DNA from: LMUY01 sp965199165 | GTDB lineage: Bacteria; Pseudomonadota; Alphaproteobacteria; Acetobacterales; Acetobacteraceae | Direction of reading: 5' to 3' | Assembly (NCBI GenBank): GCA_965199165.1 | Contig: OZ240681.1 | Coordinates: forward strand, 3,782,001 to 3,846,000 | Length of the DNA: 64,000 nt | Shown here: one piece after another, positions 11,032 to 19,438 of the stretch | How the letters are laid out: each line of letters begins with the position of its first letter | Numbering within the stretch: position 1 is the first letter of the stretch | The notes under the pieces: generated by a model | The model's database searches: none | The model's input: the letters and a program-made list of their open reading frames with translations, nothing else | Told to the model about the DNA's origin: nothing | Made by a program: the position numbers and the translations under genes

Positions 11032-11850
11032 TCAGCGCAACGCCTCCAGCGCCGCGCGCACCAGCAGGCCGTCCGGCCGGCGGAGTTCCTCCACGATGGT
11101 GAAGTGGTCGCCGCCCGGGGCGGGCACCAGCGCGCCGGGCAGGTGGGCGGCAGCGCGCTTGGCGTGCAGCGCGCGGCTGTCTGCCACCAAGGGCGGCAGT
11201 TCCGCCGTGCCGTAGGTGATCGCCAGCGGCTTGGCCACCGGCGGCAGGCGGAGCGGCGACAAGGCGACGATCTCCTCGTCCGTCAGCCGCATGGCCTCGT
11301 TCAAGTAGGTGTCCCGCATCGGGCCCAGCTCATACAGGCCGGAGATCGCCAGCCCGGCGGTGACGCGCGCGTGCCCCAGCGCCATGGCCGTCAGATGCCC
11401 GCCGGCAGACCAGCCGGACAGCAGCACCGGGCCGGCCACGCCGTGGGCGGGGCCGTTGGTCGCCAGCCAGTCCAACGCTGCATGGATTTCCGCGTTGATC
11501 GCCGTCATCGTGGCGCCGGGCGCCAGTGTGTAGCCGGGCATCGCCACCGACCAGCCATGGGCGCGCAGCCCGGCGCCGAGGCAGGTGAACTCCTCCCGCG
11601 TGTTGCGCTGCCAGTAGCCGCCGTGGATGAACACGAAGCATGGCGCCGCGGGGTCGGCGGCGGGGAAGATGTCCCAGCGTTGCCGCTCGGCCGGGCCGTA
11701 GGGCACGTCCAGCGAGCCCGGCCATTCGGCCCGGCAGGTCGCCGAATCGGCGATCCGCGCGGCGTTCAGCGCCGGGCTGTTCGCGACGGCGGACGCGTTG
11801 TTGTAGGCCGCGTCGCGCTCGGCGCGGCTCATCTCACCCCAATCGATCAC
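11032..11850 (-). CDS. Alpha/beta hydrolase of the arylformamidase/esterase type
   Basis: A 272-residue hydrolase with the oxyanion-hole motif HGGYW (FVFIHGGYWQRN), the nucleophile elbow GWSAGGHL and the likely catalytic His in GGDHFTIVE. The same combination is seen in kynurenine formamidases and in carboxylesterases of the hormone-sensitive-lipase branch. No signal peptide, so cytoplasmic. It converges on argJ. Without kynurenine-pathway neighbours a specific substrate should not be assigned. Confidence 0.82.
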   Translation of the reverse strand: MIDWGEMSRAERDAAYNNASAVANSPALNAARIADSATCRAEWPGSLDVPYGPAERQRWDIFPAADPAAPCFVFIHGGYWQRNTREEFTCLGAGLRAHGWSVAMPGYTLAPGATMTAINAEIHAALDWLATNGPAHGVAGPVLLSGWSAGGHLTAMALGHARVTAGLAISGLYELGPMRDTYLNEAMRLTDEEIVALSPLRLPPVAKPLAITYGTAELPPLVADSRALHAKRAAAHLPGALVPAPGGDHFTIVEELRRPDGLLVRAALEALR

Positions 11851-11910
11851 GCCGCATCCTCCAGCTATCGGTCCGACCGCGGCAGCACCCGGGCGCTGCC
11901 GCTTTCCCGG

Positions 11911-12072
11911 TCAGGACTCCGCGGTCGTGGGTTCGGGCGCCGGGCTGGACGCAGTGCTCGTGTCCTTCTCGGCCTGGTCTTGCGCAGCCTCCCGCCGCTT
12001 GGCCTCCTTCTTCGCCAGCTTGGCGCGCTCGCGCTCCGCCTTCTGGAACTGGTAGTTCACCTTTGCAGCCAT
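11911..12072 (-). CDS. Small conserved-looking basic helical protein (53 residues)
   Basis: Begins MAAKVNYQFQKAERERAK, continues as a highly charged Lys/Arg/Glu helix and ends in a Ser/Thr/Pro-rich tail. A strong ribosome site (AGGAGA six to seven bases upstream) sits in front of the ATG. The N-terminal pattern resembles small alphaproteobacterial proteins of unknown function that start M..KVNYQFEK..RE; this is recollection, not a search. It lies head-to-head with the polysaccharide operon, whose first gene begins 216 bases away. Confidence 0.6.
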   Translation of the reverse strand: MAAKVNYQFQKAERERAKLAKKEAKRREAAQDQAEKDTSTASSPAPEPTTAES

Positions 12073-12288
12073 CTGTCTCTCCTGATGCCGGCCGGGCGGA
12101 TCGCCGCCTTCCGGCAAGTCTGATGCCGAACCATCGCACGCGGCCGGGCGGCTCGCCAGCGTGTCGTCGGGGCGGCGACGCTGCCATTTTCGTGCTATGG
12201 GGTCTATGAGGGCGTAGCGGGGCCGACGGTCCCGTCCTGGCAAGGATGTCAAAGGGACCCGGTTGCGTCAGCGGAAGGCGTCGCGGAC

Positions 12289-14508
12289 ATGAGCGTATCG
12301 ACCAACGTCACCGACCCGCTGTCGGCCATGAACCTGCCCGCGCCGGCAGACCCGCCTTCCGTCTCGCTCGGCCGCCTGTTCTCCGTCATCTGGGGGCGCA
12401 AGCTGTTCATCCTGTGCGTCACGGCGGGCCTGCTGTGTCTGTCCAGCTGGATGATCCTCGGCCTGCCGGAATACTACCTTTCGACCGCGGCCGTCCTGGT
12501 CGGCACCCGGGACAATGTCGGCGACCCCTCGGTGTCCGACAGCAAGGTCTCCACCGCCACGGATTCGGTGGCGATCCGGACCCAGGTCGACTTGCTGAAG
12601 AGCTTCTCGTTGGCGCGTGAGGTGGTGGTCCAGCTGCACTTGCCAGAGGCGCCCGAGTTCGCCCGCGTCATCTCGCCCCGTCCCAGCCTCGTCCGGACGG
12701 TGACAGGGCTGGCGCGGCAGCTGATGGGCCGGCCGGAGAGCCCGCCGCTCGACGAGGCGTCGACGGTCGACCTGGCCACCGAGCTCCTGCTGGGGAAGAT
12801 GTCGTTCACCAATGACGGCCGGTCCTTCGTCATCAACATCGGCGCGCGCACGACCGACCCGCGGCTGAGCGCCGGCATCGCCAACGCCTATGCCCAGGCC
12901 TATATCGACTTCACGCGCAAGGTGAAGACGGACGCGATCGCGCATGCCAGCAGCTGGTTCGACGCCCGGCTGTCCGCGCTGAAGGACAAGGTGAACACCG
13001 CGAACTCGGCGGTGCAGATGTTCCGCGCCAGCAGCGGGCTGATCCTGGATCGCGGGCCCAGCCCCAGCGGCACGGACAGTTCCGGCGGCGTCACCGTTGC
13101 CGGCCAGCAGATGTCGCAGATCAACACGCAGCTGAGCCTGGCCTCCAGCGTGGTGGCGGAGAAATCGGCCAGCCTGGCGCAGATCCGCGCCGCTGGCGGC
13201 AACCTGGACGCGATCCCGGAAGTCGTCGCGTCCCCGCTGATCCAGCACTACCGCGAGCAGCTCGCCGACGTCAGCGGCAAGGCCGCGCACCTGGCGATCA
13301 CCCGGTCCGACAACGACCCCGGCATGCGCTCGCTCCATGCCGAGGAGGTCGATATCCGCGGCCGCATCGCCGCCGAGGTCCGCAACATCGCCGCCAGCGT
13401 CGCCAACGAGGCCAGTGCCGCCCAGGCTCGGCAGGACGCGCTCGAGCGCCAGCTGACCGCGTTGCAGGCCACCGTGTCGAGCCAGGGCGTCTCCCAGGTC
13501 CGGCTGTCGCAGCTGCAAAGCGAGGCGGATGCCGCCCGGGCCATCTACACCAGCTACCTGAACTGGTTCGAGCGGACGTCCAACGAGATCGGCCTGCAGC
13601 AGCCGGACGCGCAGCTGGTCTCCTCCGGCAACCCGGCGATCGGGCCTTCGGCGCCCTCGAAGCGGCAGCTGATGGCGCTCAGCCTCGTGGTCTCCCTGGT
13701 GGTCGCCATTGCCCTCGCGCTGCTGCGGCAACGCGCCGTGAGCGGGTTCCAGACGCCGGGGCAGCTCGAGTCGGAGACCGGGCTGCCGGCCATCGGCATC
13801 GTACCCGAACGCAGGGCGCTGCGGTTCGGGCTGGGCGGGCAAGGGACGAGCCGCCGCTTCGACGACGCCATCACGCTGACCCGCAGCATGCTGCAACACC
13901 GCGGCACGGCGAAGACCCCTCAGTTGATCCTGGTCACGTCCGCCATCCCGCGCGAGGGGAAGACGTTCTTCGCGCTGGCGCTGGCGCGGAATGCAGCAGC
14001 CGCGGGCCGCACCACCCTGCTCATTGATGGGGATCTGCGCAGGCCCGGCATCGCCACCCTGCTGGGCCTGCCGGGAAGCGGCGGGCTGGAGAGCATCACC
14101 ACGGCGGGCGGCTGCAAGGTGCAGACCTACACGGGCGGCCCGCAGCCCTTCGACGTGATCACGGCCGGTCCCGGCGTGGCCAACCCGCAGGATCTGCTGG
14201 CCTCGCACGAGGTGCAGGACATGCTGAACCGGGCCCGTTCGCTGTACGACCTGATCATCTTGGATGCGCCCCCCGTGCTGGGTTTCGCCGACGCCCGGGT
14301 GCTGTCGACGCTGTGCGACGGCACGTTGCTGGTGGTCAAATGGAGCGAGACGCCGCAGAAGCTGGTCGCGGCCGCCATCGCGGCGCTGCGGCGCTACGGC
14401 GCGCGGATCGAGGGCGCGGTGATCAACCAGGTTGCCGCCGGCAACCAGACCGTCGACGAGAACAACGTCCGCGGTATCGGCCGTCGCTACGCCGCCCTGC
14501 TGAGATAG
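12289..14508 (+). CDS. Polysaccharide co-polymerase / BY-kinase fusion (Wzc-like)
   Basis: Inner-membrane protein of 739 residues that controls chain length and export of a capsule or exopolysaccharide. The Wzz domain lies between a first transmembrane segment (LFILCVTAGLLCLSSWMIL, about residue 35-55) and a second near residue 465 (MALSLVVSLVVAIALALL), with a long periplasmic coiled coil between. The cytoplasmic BY-kinase domain shows Walker A (AIPREGKTFFAL), Walker A-prime (LLIDGDLRRPG) and Walker B (LIILDAPPVLG). Normal Wzc proteins end in a tyrosine cluster that is autophosphorylated; here the end is RRYAALLR, with one Tyr. An O-antigen-polymerase-like gene follows after 15 bases; no phosphatase or glycosyltransferase is adjacent. 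Confidence 0.88.
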   Translation: MSVSTNVTDPLSAMNLPAPADPPSVSLGRLFSVIWGRKLFILCVTAGLLCLSSWMILGLPEYYLSTAAVLVGTRDNVGDPSVSDSKVSTATDSVAIRTQVDLLKSFSLAREVVVQLHLPEAPEFARVISPRPSLVRTVTGLARQLMGRPESPPLDEASTVDLATELLLGKMSFTNDGRSFVINIGARTTDPRLSAGIANAYAQAYIDFTRKVKTDAIAHASSWFDARLSALKDKVNTANSAVQMFRASSGLILDRGPSPSGTDSSGGVTVAGQQMSQINTQLSLASSVVAEKSASLAQIRAAGGNLDAIPEVVASPLIQHYREQLADVSGKAAHLAITRSDNDPGMRSLHAEEVDIRGRIAAEVRNIAASVANEASAAQARQDALERQLTALQATVSSQGVSQVRLSQLQSEADAARAIYTSYLNWFERTSNEIGLQQPDAQLVSSGNPAIGPSAPSKRQLMALSLVVSLVVAIALALLRQRAVSGFQTPGQLESETGLPAIGIVPERRALRFGLGGQGTSRRFDDAITLTRSMLQHRGTAKTPQLILVTSAIPREGKTFFALALARNAAAAGRTTLLIDGDLRRPGIATLLGLPGSGGLESITTAGGCKVQTYTGGPQPFDVITAGPGVANPQDLLASHEVQDMLNRARSLYDLIILDAPPVLGFADARVLSTLCDGTLLVVKWSETPQKLVAAAIAALRRYGARIEGAVINQVAAGNQTVDENNVRGIGRRYAALLR

Positions 14509-14523
14509 GCCGGGTCGCCGCCG

Positions 14524-15948
14524 GTGACGGCCTTCGGCATCCTGTTCCTGCCGATCTGCCTGGCCTGCGCCCTGTCGCCGGAGTTGCTGCTCTGCGTCGT
14601 CCTGTATGCCGGCGGGTTCGAGGCGGCGGCCACGCTGGTGATCGGCTCGTTCGGCGTGCAGCCGAACATCCCCCCGGCCTTGCTCTTCATGGGTCACCTG
14701 GTGCTGCTGCGCGTGCTGGGCGGCCGGTTCGTGGCGAATGCCGAGGTGCTGCGGGCGATGTCCCCGCTGCTGGTCTTCGTCGCCTGCGTGCTGGTCGGCG
14801 CGTTCACCCTGCCTCACCTGTTTGCCGACAGCGTCGCGATCTGGCCGCAGAAGTCGGAGGAGCATGCGCAGGTCGCGCTCGACTTCGGCGCCGCGAACAT
14901 CACCCAGTCCGGCTACGTGATCCTGGACATCGGCTTCGTCTATGCCTGCGCGACCTATATCGCGTCCTACCCGGTCCGCACGCGCCGCCTGGTCTCGGCC
15001 TATTTCGGCTGCGCCCTGCTCGTGGTCGCCATCGCCGTGTGGCAGTTCGCCAGCCGGGTGGCGGGCGTGCCGTTCCCGGACGGCTTCTTCTTCTCCAACC
15101 CTGGCTGGATGGTCTATCCGGACCAGGCGATCGGCAACGTGCCCCGCACCAACGGCCCGTTCAGCGAGCCGGCGGCGCTGTCGGCCTTCCTCTGCGGGAC
15201 GACGTTCGCCTCCGCCTGGCTGCTGATGCACGGCCGCGGCAGCCGCCTGGTGAAGCTGACGCTGGCGGCCAGCGTGTTCGGCATGGTGCTGTCGACCTCC
15301 ACCACCGGGTTCATCGTCCTGTTCGCTGGGGCCGGGCTGGCGGGCGTGTACGTGATGACGCGGGCGAGGCCGTCCGTCGCCCGCCGCTTCACGCTGGTGG
15401 CGATCCCGGTCGTGGTGGTCGGCTTCTTCGTCGTGCTGGCAGCCCCCATCCTGTTCCCCAGCGTCACGGACGCGGTCGGCAATGTCATTACCCAGACGCT
15501 GTCGAAGTCGGACTCGGAGTCGTACGAGGAGCGCACGCAGGCAGACCACGACAGCATGGCGCTCGTGCTGCAGACCTACGGCCTGGGCGTGGGCTGGGGC
15601 AGCAACCGGTCCTCCAGCCTGGTGCCCGGCTTGATCGGCAATGCGGGCGTGCCCGGTCTGGTGCTGATCGTATGGGCGATGGCGAGCATCCGTCGCGAAA
15701 TCCGCATCATGCGGAGCTTCATCGGCGACGGCGACGACCAGTGGGCACTCCAGGGCGCCTCGGCCGGGCTGTTGGGCTTCTTCCTGGCGTCGCTGATCGC
15801 CGGTCCCACCATCGCGTCGCTGACGTTCTACGAGTTGCTGGGGATCACGTACGGCGTCCTGGCGCGCGCCCGCATGGTCACCAACGATCTGCGCCGCACC
15901 GCGATCTGGCAGCGCCAGGCGGCATTGATGGCGACCGACGGGTCATAA
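14524..15948 (+). CDS. O-antigen ligase/polymerase-like membrane protein (Wzy type)
   Basis: Polytopic membrane protein of 474 residues with ten or more hydrophobic segments and a large extracytoplasmic loop in the middle (about residues 185-220, FPDGFFFSNPGWMVYPDQ), the layout of Wzy polymerases and WaaL ligases. These join undecaprenyl-linked repeat units or ligate them to an acceptor on the periplasmic face. Sequence conservation in this family is low, so the call rests on topology, the periplasmic loop with Arg/Asn/Glu (PRTNGPFSEPAAL) and the place directly after the Wzc-like gene. It starts with GTG 15 bases downstream of that gene. Confidence 0.72.
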   Translation: MTAFGILFLPICLACALSPELLLCVVLYAGGFEAAATLVIGSFGVQPNIPPALLFMGHLVLLRVLGGRFVANAEVLRAMSPLLVFVACVLVGAFTLPHLFADSVAIWPQKSEEHAQVALDFGAANITQSGYVILDIGFVYACATYIASYPVRTRRLVSAYFGCALLVVAIAVWQFASRVAGVPFPDGFFFSNPGWMVYPDQAIGNVPRTNGPFSEPAALSAFLCGTTFASAWLLMHGRGSRLVKLTLAASVFGMVLSTSTTGFIVLFAGAGLAGVYVMTRARPSVARRFTLVAIPVVVVGFFVVLAAPILFPSVTDAVGNVITQTLSKSDSESYEERTQADHDSMALVLQTYGLGVGWGSNRSSSLVPGLIGNAGVPGLVLIVWAMASIRREIRIMRSFIGDGDDQWALQGASAGLLGFFLASLIAGPTIASLTFYELLGITYGVLARARMVTNDLRRTAIWQRQAALMATDGS

Positions 15949-15991
15949 ACCGGGCGGCGTCCACCCAAAAGACCCTCTCGCTCCAGGCAAT

Positions 15992-16069
15992 GCCATCGCA
16001 TACGGCGGAGCTCCCTCTCCCGCCAGCGGAGAAGGGTTCCAAAGCGGGGATACGGCCATATGCGATAGC
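15992..16069. repeat. 78-bp palindromic intergenic element, copy 1
   Basis: Begins GCCATCGCAT and ends ATGCGATAGC, so its ends are imperfect inverted repeats; inside it has GGAGCTCC and a CCCTCTCCCGCC arm. The same element lies in reverse orientation at 52039-52116, with 68 of 78 positions identical by my count. There is no coding capacity. It sits between the polymerase gene and a converging SDR gene. Confidence 0.75.
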
Positions 16070-16110
16070 CCTGCCCAGAAGGCGGGGGAGTCAGACGGGA
16101 GCGGTGCGTG

Positions 16111-16878
16111 TCAGCGCGGTGCCATCCGCAGGGCGCCGTCGAGCCGGATCACCTCGCCGTTCAGCATCGGGGTCTCGATGATGAAGCGCACCGTGCTGGC
16201 ATATTCCGCCGGTTCGCCCAGTCGGGACGGGAAGGGGACGGCGGCGCCCAGCGACTGCTGCACCTCCGCGGGCAAGCCCTCCATCATCGGGGTACGGAAC
16301 AGGCCGGGAGCGATCGTCGCGATGCGGATCCCGTTGCGCGCCAAGTCACGCGCGATCGGCAGCGTCATGCCGGCCACCCCGGCCTTGGACGCGGCGTATG
16401 CGGCCTGCCCGACCTGCCCATCGAACGCGGCGACCGAGGCGGTGCAGACGATGACGCCGCGCTCACCGCCCTCGTTGGGTGCGTTGCCTGCCATGGCCGT
16501 CGCCGCCAGCCGGATCATGTTGAACGACCCGATCAGGTTGACGGTGACGACTCGCGTGAAGGTGGCCAGCGCGTGCGGCCCCTCCCGCCCCGTCGTCTTC
16601 TCGCCATGCGCGATGCCGGCGCAATTTGCCAGCCCGTGCAGCCCGCCGAACCCTTCGACCGCTGCCGCCATCGCGGCGCGGCCGTCCGCCTCCTGCGTCA
16701 CGTCCACGGCGACGAAGCGGGCGGTGGCGCCCAGCTCGGCCGCCAGTGCCTCCCCTGCCGCCCGGTTGACGTCGGCGACCACGACGTTGGCGCCCGCGGC
16801 CGCCAGCATCCGCGTGGTGGCCGCGCCCAAGCCGGATGCGCCGCCGGTCACGAGGAAGGTGCTGCCGTCGATCCGCAT
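16111..16878 (-). CDS. Short-chain dehydrogenase, 3-hydroxyacyl-CoA dehydrogenase type II (HSD10-like)
   Basis: NAD-dependent SDR of 255 residues. The cofactor motif TGGASGLGAA is at residues 11-20, the NAD-selecting acidic residue follows in VVVADVNR, the catalytic Ser is in VCTASVAAFDG, and the YxxxK motif is YAASKAG. The segments FDGQVGQAAYAASKAG and GLFRTPMMEGLP are characteristic of the HSD17B10 branch, which oxidises 2-methyl-3-hydroxybutyryl-CoA and other short 3-hydroxyacyl-CoAs. The role would be isoleucine or fatty-acid breakdown. The ATG at MRIDGS was chosen; the 32 residues before it are not SDR-like and a GGTGAGGG ribosome site lies in front. Confidence 0.9.
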   Translation of the reverse strand: MRIDGSTFLVTGGASGLGAATTRMLAAAGANVVVADVNRAAGEALAAELGATARFVAVDVTQEADGRAAMAAAVEGFGGLHGLANCAGIAHGEKTTGREGPHALATFTRVVTVNLIGSFNMIRLAATAMAGNAPNEGGERGVIVCTASVAAFDGQVGQAAYAASKAGVAGMTLPIARDLARNGIRIATIAPGLFRTPMMEGLPAEVQQSLGAAVPFPSRLGEPAEYASTVRFIIETPMLNGEVIRLDGALRMAPR

Positions 16879-16928
16879 GTCGTTGCCCTCACCTTCCCCA
16901 TGATGCCCGGCCGCGCCGGGCCCTTCGG

Positions 16929-17963
16929 CTACGCGCCGCGGCTCACCGTGAAATCGGCCACGTCGTGCAGGCATTGCCGGAACTCGCCCGGCGGAAAGGG
17001 CGCCAGCGCATGCTGCGCCGCGTCGGCGAAGCCGCGTGCCCGGTCGAGCGTGGCAGTCAGTGCGCCGCGCTGCTCCATCAGGGTGAGCGCGTGGTCCAAA
17101 TCGGCATCCACCTGCTCCGACTGCTCGATGGTGCGCGACCAGAACGCGCGCTCCGCCGGGCTGCCGGCCTCGTAGGCGGCCAGCACAGGCAGGGTGATCT
17201 TGCCCTCGCGGAAATCGTCCCCCACGGTCTTGCCGAGCGTCACCTGGTCCGCTGCGTAGTCGAGTGCGTCATCCACCAGCTGGAAGGCCATGCCGATGTC
17301 GGTGCCGTATTTGGCCAGGGCGGCGACCTCGTGCTGCGGACGGTCAGCGACGATGGCTCCCACCTGGCAGGCCGCGGCGAACAGGGCCGCCGTCTTGCCG
17401 CCGATCACGTCCAGGTAGCGGTCGAGCGAGGTGGACAGGTCGTTCTGCGTGGTGAGCTGCAGCACCTCGCCCTCGGCGATGGTGGCCGCCGCGCGCGACA
17501 GGATCGCCAGCACGTCCAGCGAGCCATCCGCCACCATCAGCTGGAAGGCGCGCGCGAACAGGAAATCACCGACGAGCACGGAGGATTTGTTGCCGAAGAT
17601 CGCGTTGGCGCTTGCCAGGCCGCGCCGCAACACGCTCTCGTCGACCACGTCGTCGTGCAGCAGCGTGGCGGTGTGGATGAACTCCACGCAGGCGGCCAGC
17701 TGGACATGGCGCTGGCCGGCGTAGCCACACATCCGGGCGCTGGCCATGGTCAGCACCGGGCGCAGGCGCTTGCCGCCCGCTGCGACGATGTGGGCGGCCA
17801 GTTGCGGGATCAGCGTCACCGGGCTGTCCATCTGCTGCACGATCGTCCGGTTGCAGGCCCGGAGGTCATCGGCGAGCAAGGTTGACAGCCGCTGGAGCAC
17901 ACCGTTGCCGCCGGCAGGGCCGCGCGGGGGCTGATGGAGCGACGGGCTGGCGAGGGCGCCCAA
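16929..17963 (-). CDS. All-trans polyprenyl diphosphate synthase (quinone side chain)
   Basis: Prenyltransferase of the trans type that builds the ubiquinone tail from farnesyl and isopentenyl diphosphate. Both aspartate-rich motifs are present, LLHDDVVDES and QLVDDALDY, along with GGKRLRP and the KTAALFAAACQ block. Small residues before the first DDxxD fit a long-chain (C40-C50) product. The start is uncertain: I chose a TTG giving LGALASPSLHQ with GGAG nine bases upstream, 344 residues; no good ATG exists further upstream without running into the divergent DUF2007 gene. It corresponds functionally to IspB/DdsA. Confidence 0.9.
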   Translation of the reverse strand: MGALASPSLHQPPRGPAGGNGVLQRLSTLLADDLRACNRTIVQQMDSPVTLIPQLAAHIVAAGGKRLRPVLTMASARMCGYAGQRHVQLAACVEFIHTATLLHDDVVDESVLRRGLASANAIFGNKSSVLVGDFLFARAFQLMVADGSLDVLAILSRAAATIAEGEVLQLTTQNDLSTSLDRYLDVIGGKTAALFAAACQVGAIVADRPQHEVAALAKYGTDIGMAFQLVDDALDYAADQVTLGKTVGDDFREGKITLPVLAAYEAGSPAERAFWSRTIEQSEQVDADLDHALTLMEQRGALTATLDRARGFADAAQHALAPFPPGEFRQCLHDVADFTVSRGA

Positions 17964-18085
17964 AACGGAGAACTCCGATGTGGTGTGGCGGGAATGTTGG
18001 GCGCCGCAGGCCGAACACCATATCGGCGGCGGCGAAAATCGGTCAAGCGAGGACGGGATAACGCGCCCAGCTGGAACGAACCACC

Positions 18086-18295
18086 ATGCACGTCGTCGTG
18101 ACCACGAACGATCCGGTCCGCCTGAGTTTCCTTGTCGCCCTGTTGGCCGATGCCGGGATCCCCAGCGTCGTCCTGGACGCGAATGTGAGCGCAATGGAGG
18201 GCAGCATCGGCGCCATTCCGCGCCGCCTGGCCGTCACTGCCGAGGATGGTGGAGCGGCGCGCAGGGTGCTCCAGGATGCCGGCGAGCTGCCGTGA
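18086..18295 (+). CDS. DUF2007-type small protein
   Basis: A 69-residue protein, MHVVVTTNDPVRLSFLVALLADAGI.., with the beta-alpha-beta look of the DUF2007 'putative signal transducing protein' family: a strand, a helix that starts with the PVRLSFLVALL element, a second strand (SVVLDANVS), and a final helix. It has no catalytic residues. In alphaproteobacteria this family often precedes a small methyltransferase gene, and here its stop overlaps the GTG of that gene (GTGA), implying coupled translation. It is divergent from polyprenyl diphosphate synthase. Confidence 0.75.
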   Translation: MHVVVTTNDPVRLSFLVALLADAGIPSVVLDANVSAMEGSIGAIPRRLAVTAEDGGAARRVLQDAGELP

Positions 18296-19020
18296 CGCCA
18301 CCCGTCACCGAGGGGACCCTGCTGGGCGGGCGCGTGATCTATCGCCAGCCCAGCGCCGGCTACCGCACCGGGATCGAACCTGTCCTGCTGGCCGCAAGCG
18401 TGGCGGCCCGGGCGGGGGACCGGGTGGTGGAGGGCGGCACGGGTGCCGGGGCAGGGGCGCTCTGCCTGTCGGCCCGGGTGCCCGGCGCGCAGGTCGTGGG
18501 GGTGGAGCGGGACGTCACACTCGCCGAACTGGCGCGCGACAACCTTGCCGCCAACGGGTTTGCCGCCGCCAGCGTCATGTCCTGCGACTTGCTCGCCCTT
18601 CGATCGGCAGCGCCCTTCGATCATGCCTTCGCAAACCCGCCATGGCATGATCCGGCCGCCCCGGCCTCTCCCGACCCGATGCGGGATGCGGCCAAGCGCG
18701 GCCGGCCCGGTCTGCTTGCGGCGTGGTGCGCCGCGCTGGCACGGGCGTTGCGGCCCGGCGGCAGCCTGACCCTGCTGGTGCCGGCAGCCTCGGTCGGGCC
18801 GGCCCTGGAGGCGCTGTCGCAGGCGGGTTGTGGCAGCCTGCACATGCTGCCGCTCTGGCCGCACGCCGGGCAGGAGGCCAAGCTGCTGCTGGTCCGCGCC
18901 GTGCGGGAAGGGCGGGGCCCAGGCCGGATCCTGTCCGGCCTGGTGTTGCACGAGGGGGGCGGTTTCACTCCCGCAGCCCACGCGATCCTGTGGGAAGGAG
19001 CAGCCCTCGCCTGGCGTTGA
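18292..19020 (+). CDS. TrmN6/YfiC-like N6-adenine methyltransferase
   Basis: SAM-dependent methyltransferase of 242 residues. The catalytic motif NPPWHDP is the N-P-P-(Y/F/W) signature of amino-group methyltransferases; motif I is degenerate but recognisable (VVEGGTGAGAGALCL), followed by VVGVERD. The N-terminal LGGRVIYRQPSAGYRTGIEPVLL matches the tRNA1(Val) A37 methyltransferase group, where G-Y-R-x-G-x-D/E-xx-L-L is typical. Target in tRNA is inference. The start overlaps the DUF2007 stop by four bases. Confidence 0.8.
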   Translation: MTPPVTEGTLLGGRVIYRQPSAGYRTGIEPVLLAASVAARAGDRVVEGGTGAGAGALCLSARVPGAQVVGVERDVTLAELARDNLAANGFAAASVMSCDLLALRSAAPFDHAFANPPWHDPAAPASPDPMRDAAKRGRPGLLAAWCAALARALRPGGSLTLLVPAASVGPALEALSQAGCGSLHMLPLWPHAGQEAKLLLVRAVREGRGPGRILSGLVLHEGGGFTPAAHAILWEGAALAWR

Positions 19021-19293
19021 TCAGCCGCCGGCATCGGGGTTGCGGAGGTGCCAAAGCCGCTCGTGAGCGGCGACCAGGCCCTCCATGCTTCGCCGCCGCC
19101 CGGCATGCTGGCCGGTCGGCTTGCGCGCCAGCACCAGCTCCAGCACGCGCAGCAGCTCGCCTGCGACCTCGACATCCCCCAGGTCGCAGGCGTGATGGAT
19201 CGCTATGAGGATCTTGTCGGACACCCTGCGGCCCAGTTGCCGCGGAGGAGATCGGGGACGGTCGAGGACCATCCCGCCATCCTCGTAGGGCAT
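19021..19293 (-). CDS. Uncharacterised 90-residue protein
   Basis: Starts MPYEDGGMVLDRPRS; the core ILIAIHHACDLGDVEVA followed by GELLRVLELVL is strongly helical and looks like a single conserved helix-turn-helix-like or scaffold element. There is no signal peptide and no cysteine. It ends at the base after the methyltransferase stop (convergent) and is separated from nrdB by 145 bases, so it could be the last gene of neither operon. I recall similar small alphaproteobacterial proteins of unknown function. Confidence 0.6.
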   Translation of the reverse strand: MPYEDGGMVLDRPRSPPRQLGRRVSDKILIAIHHACDLGDVEVAGELLRVLELVLARKPTGQHAGRRRSMEGLVAAHERLWHLRNPDAGG

Positions 19294-19438
19294 CGTCACG
19301 CTAGGTCCCACCGGAGCATGACCGGTGGACGGCGGAGCACTGGATGGTCATGGCGTGGCGCTTGTCACTGTCCACCAATCATCGCACCGCCACAACCATC
19401 GCACAACGGATGGAAGACCGCCTCGGCGGCCGCGACGT

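Noticed and set aside
12268..15549. A long open frame of more than 1000 codons on the minus strand opposite the Wzc-like and polymerase genes
   Set aside because: It is the antisense of two genes with clear motifs; in such GC-rich DNA stop codons are rare in all frames. Its translation is Arg/Gln/His-rich without any domain.
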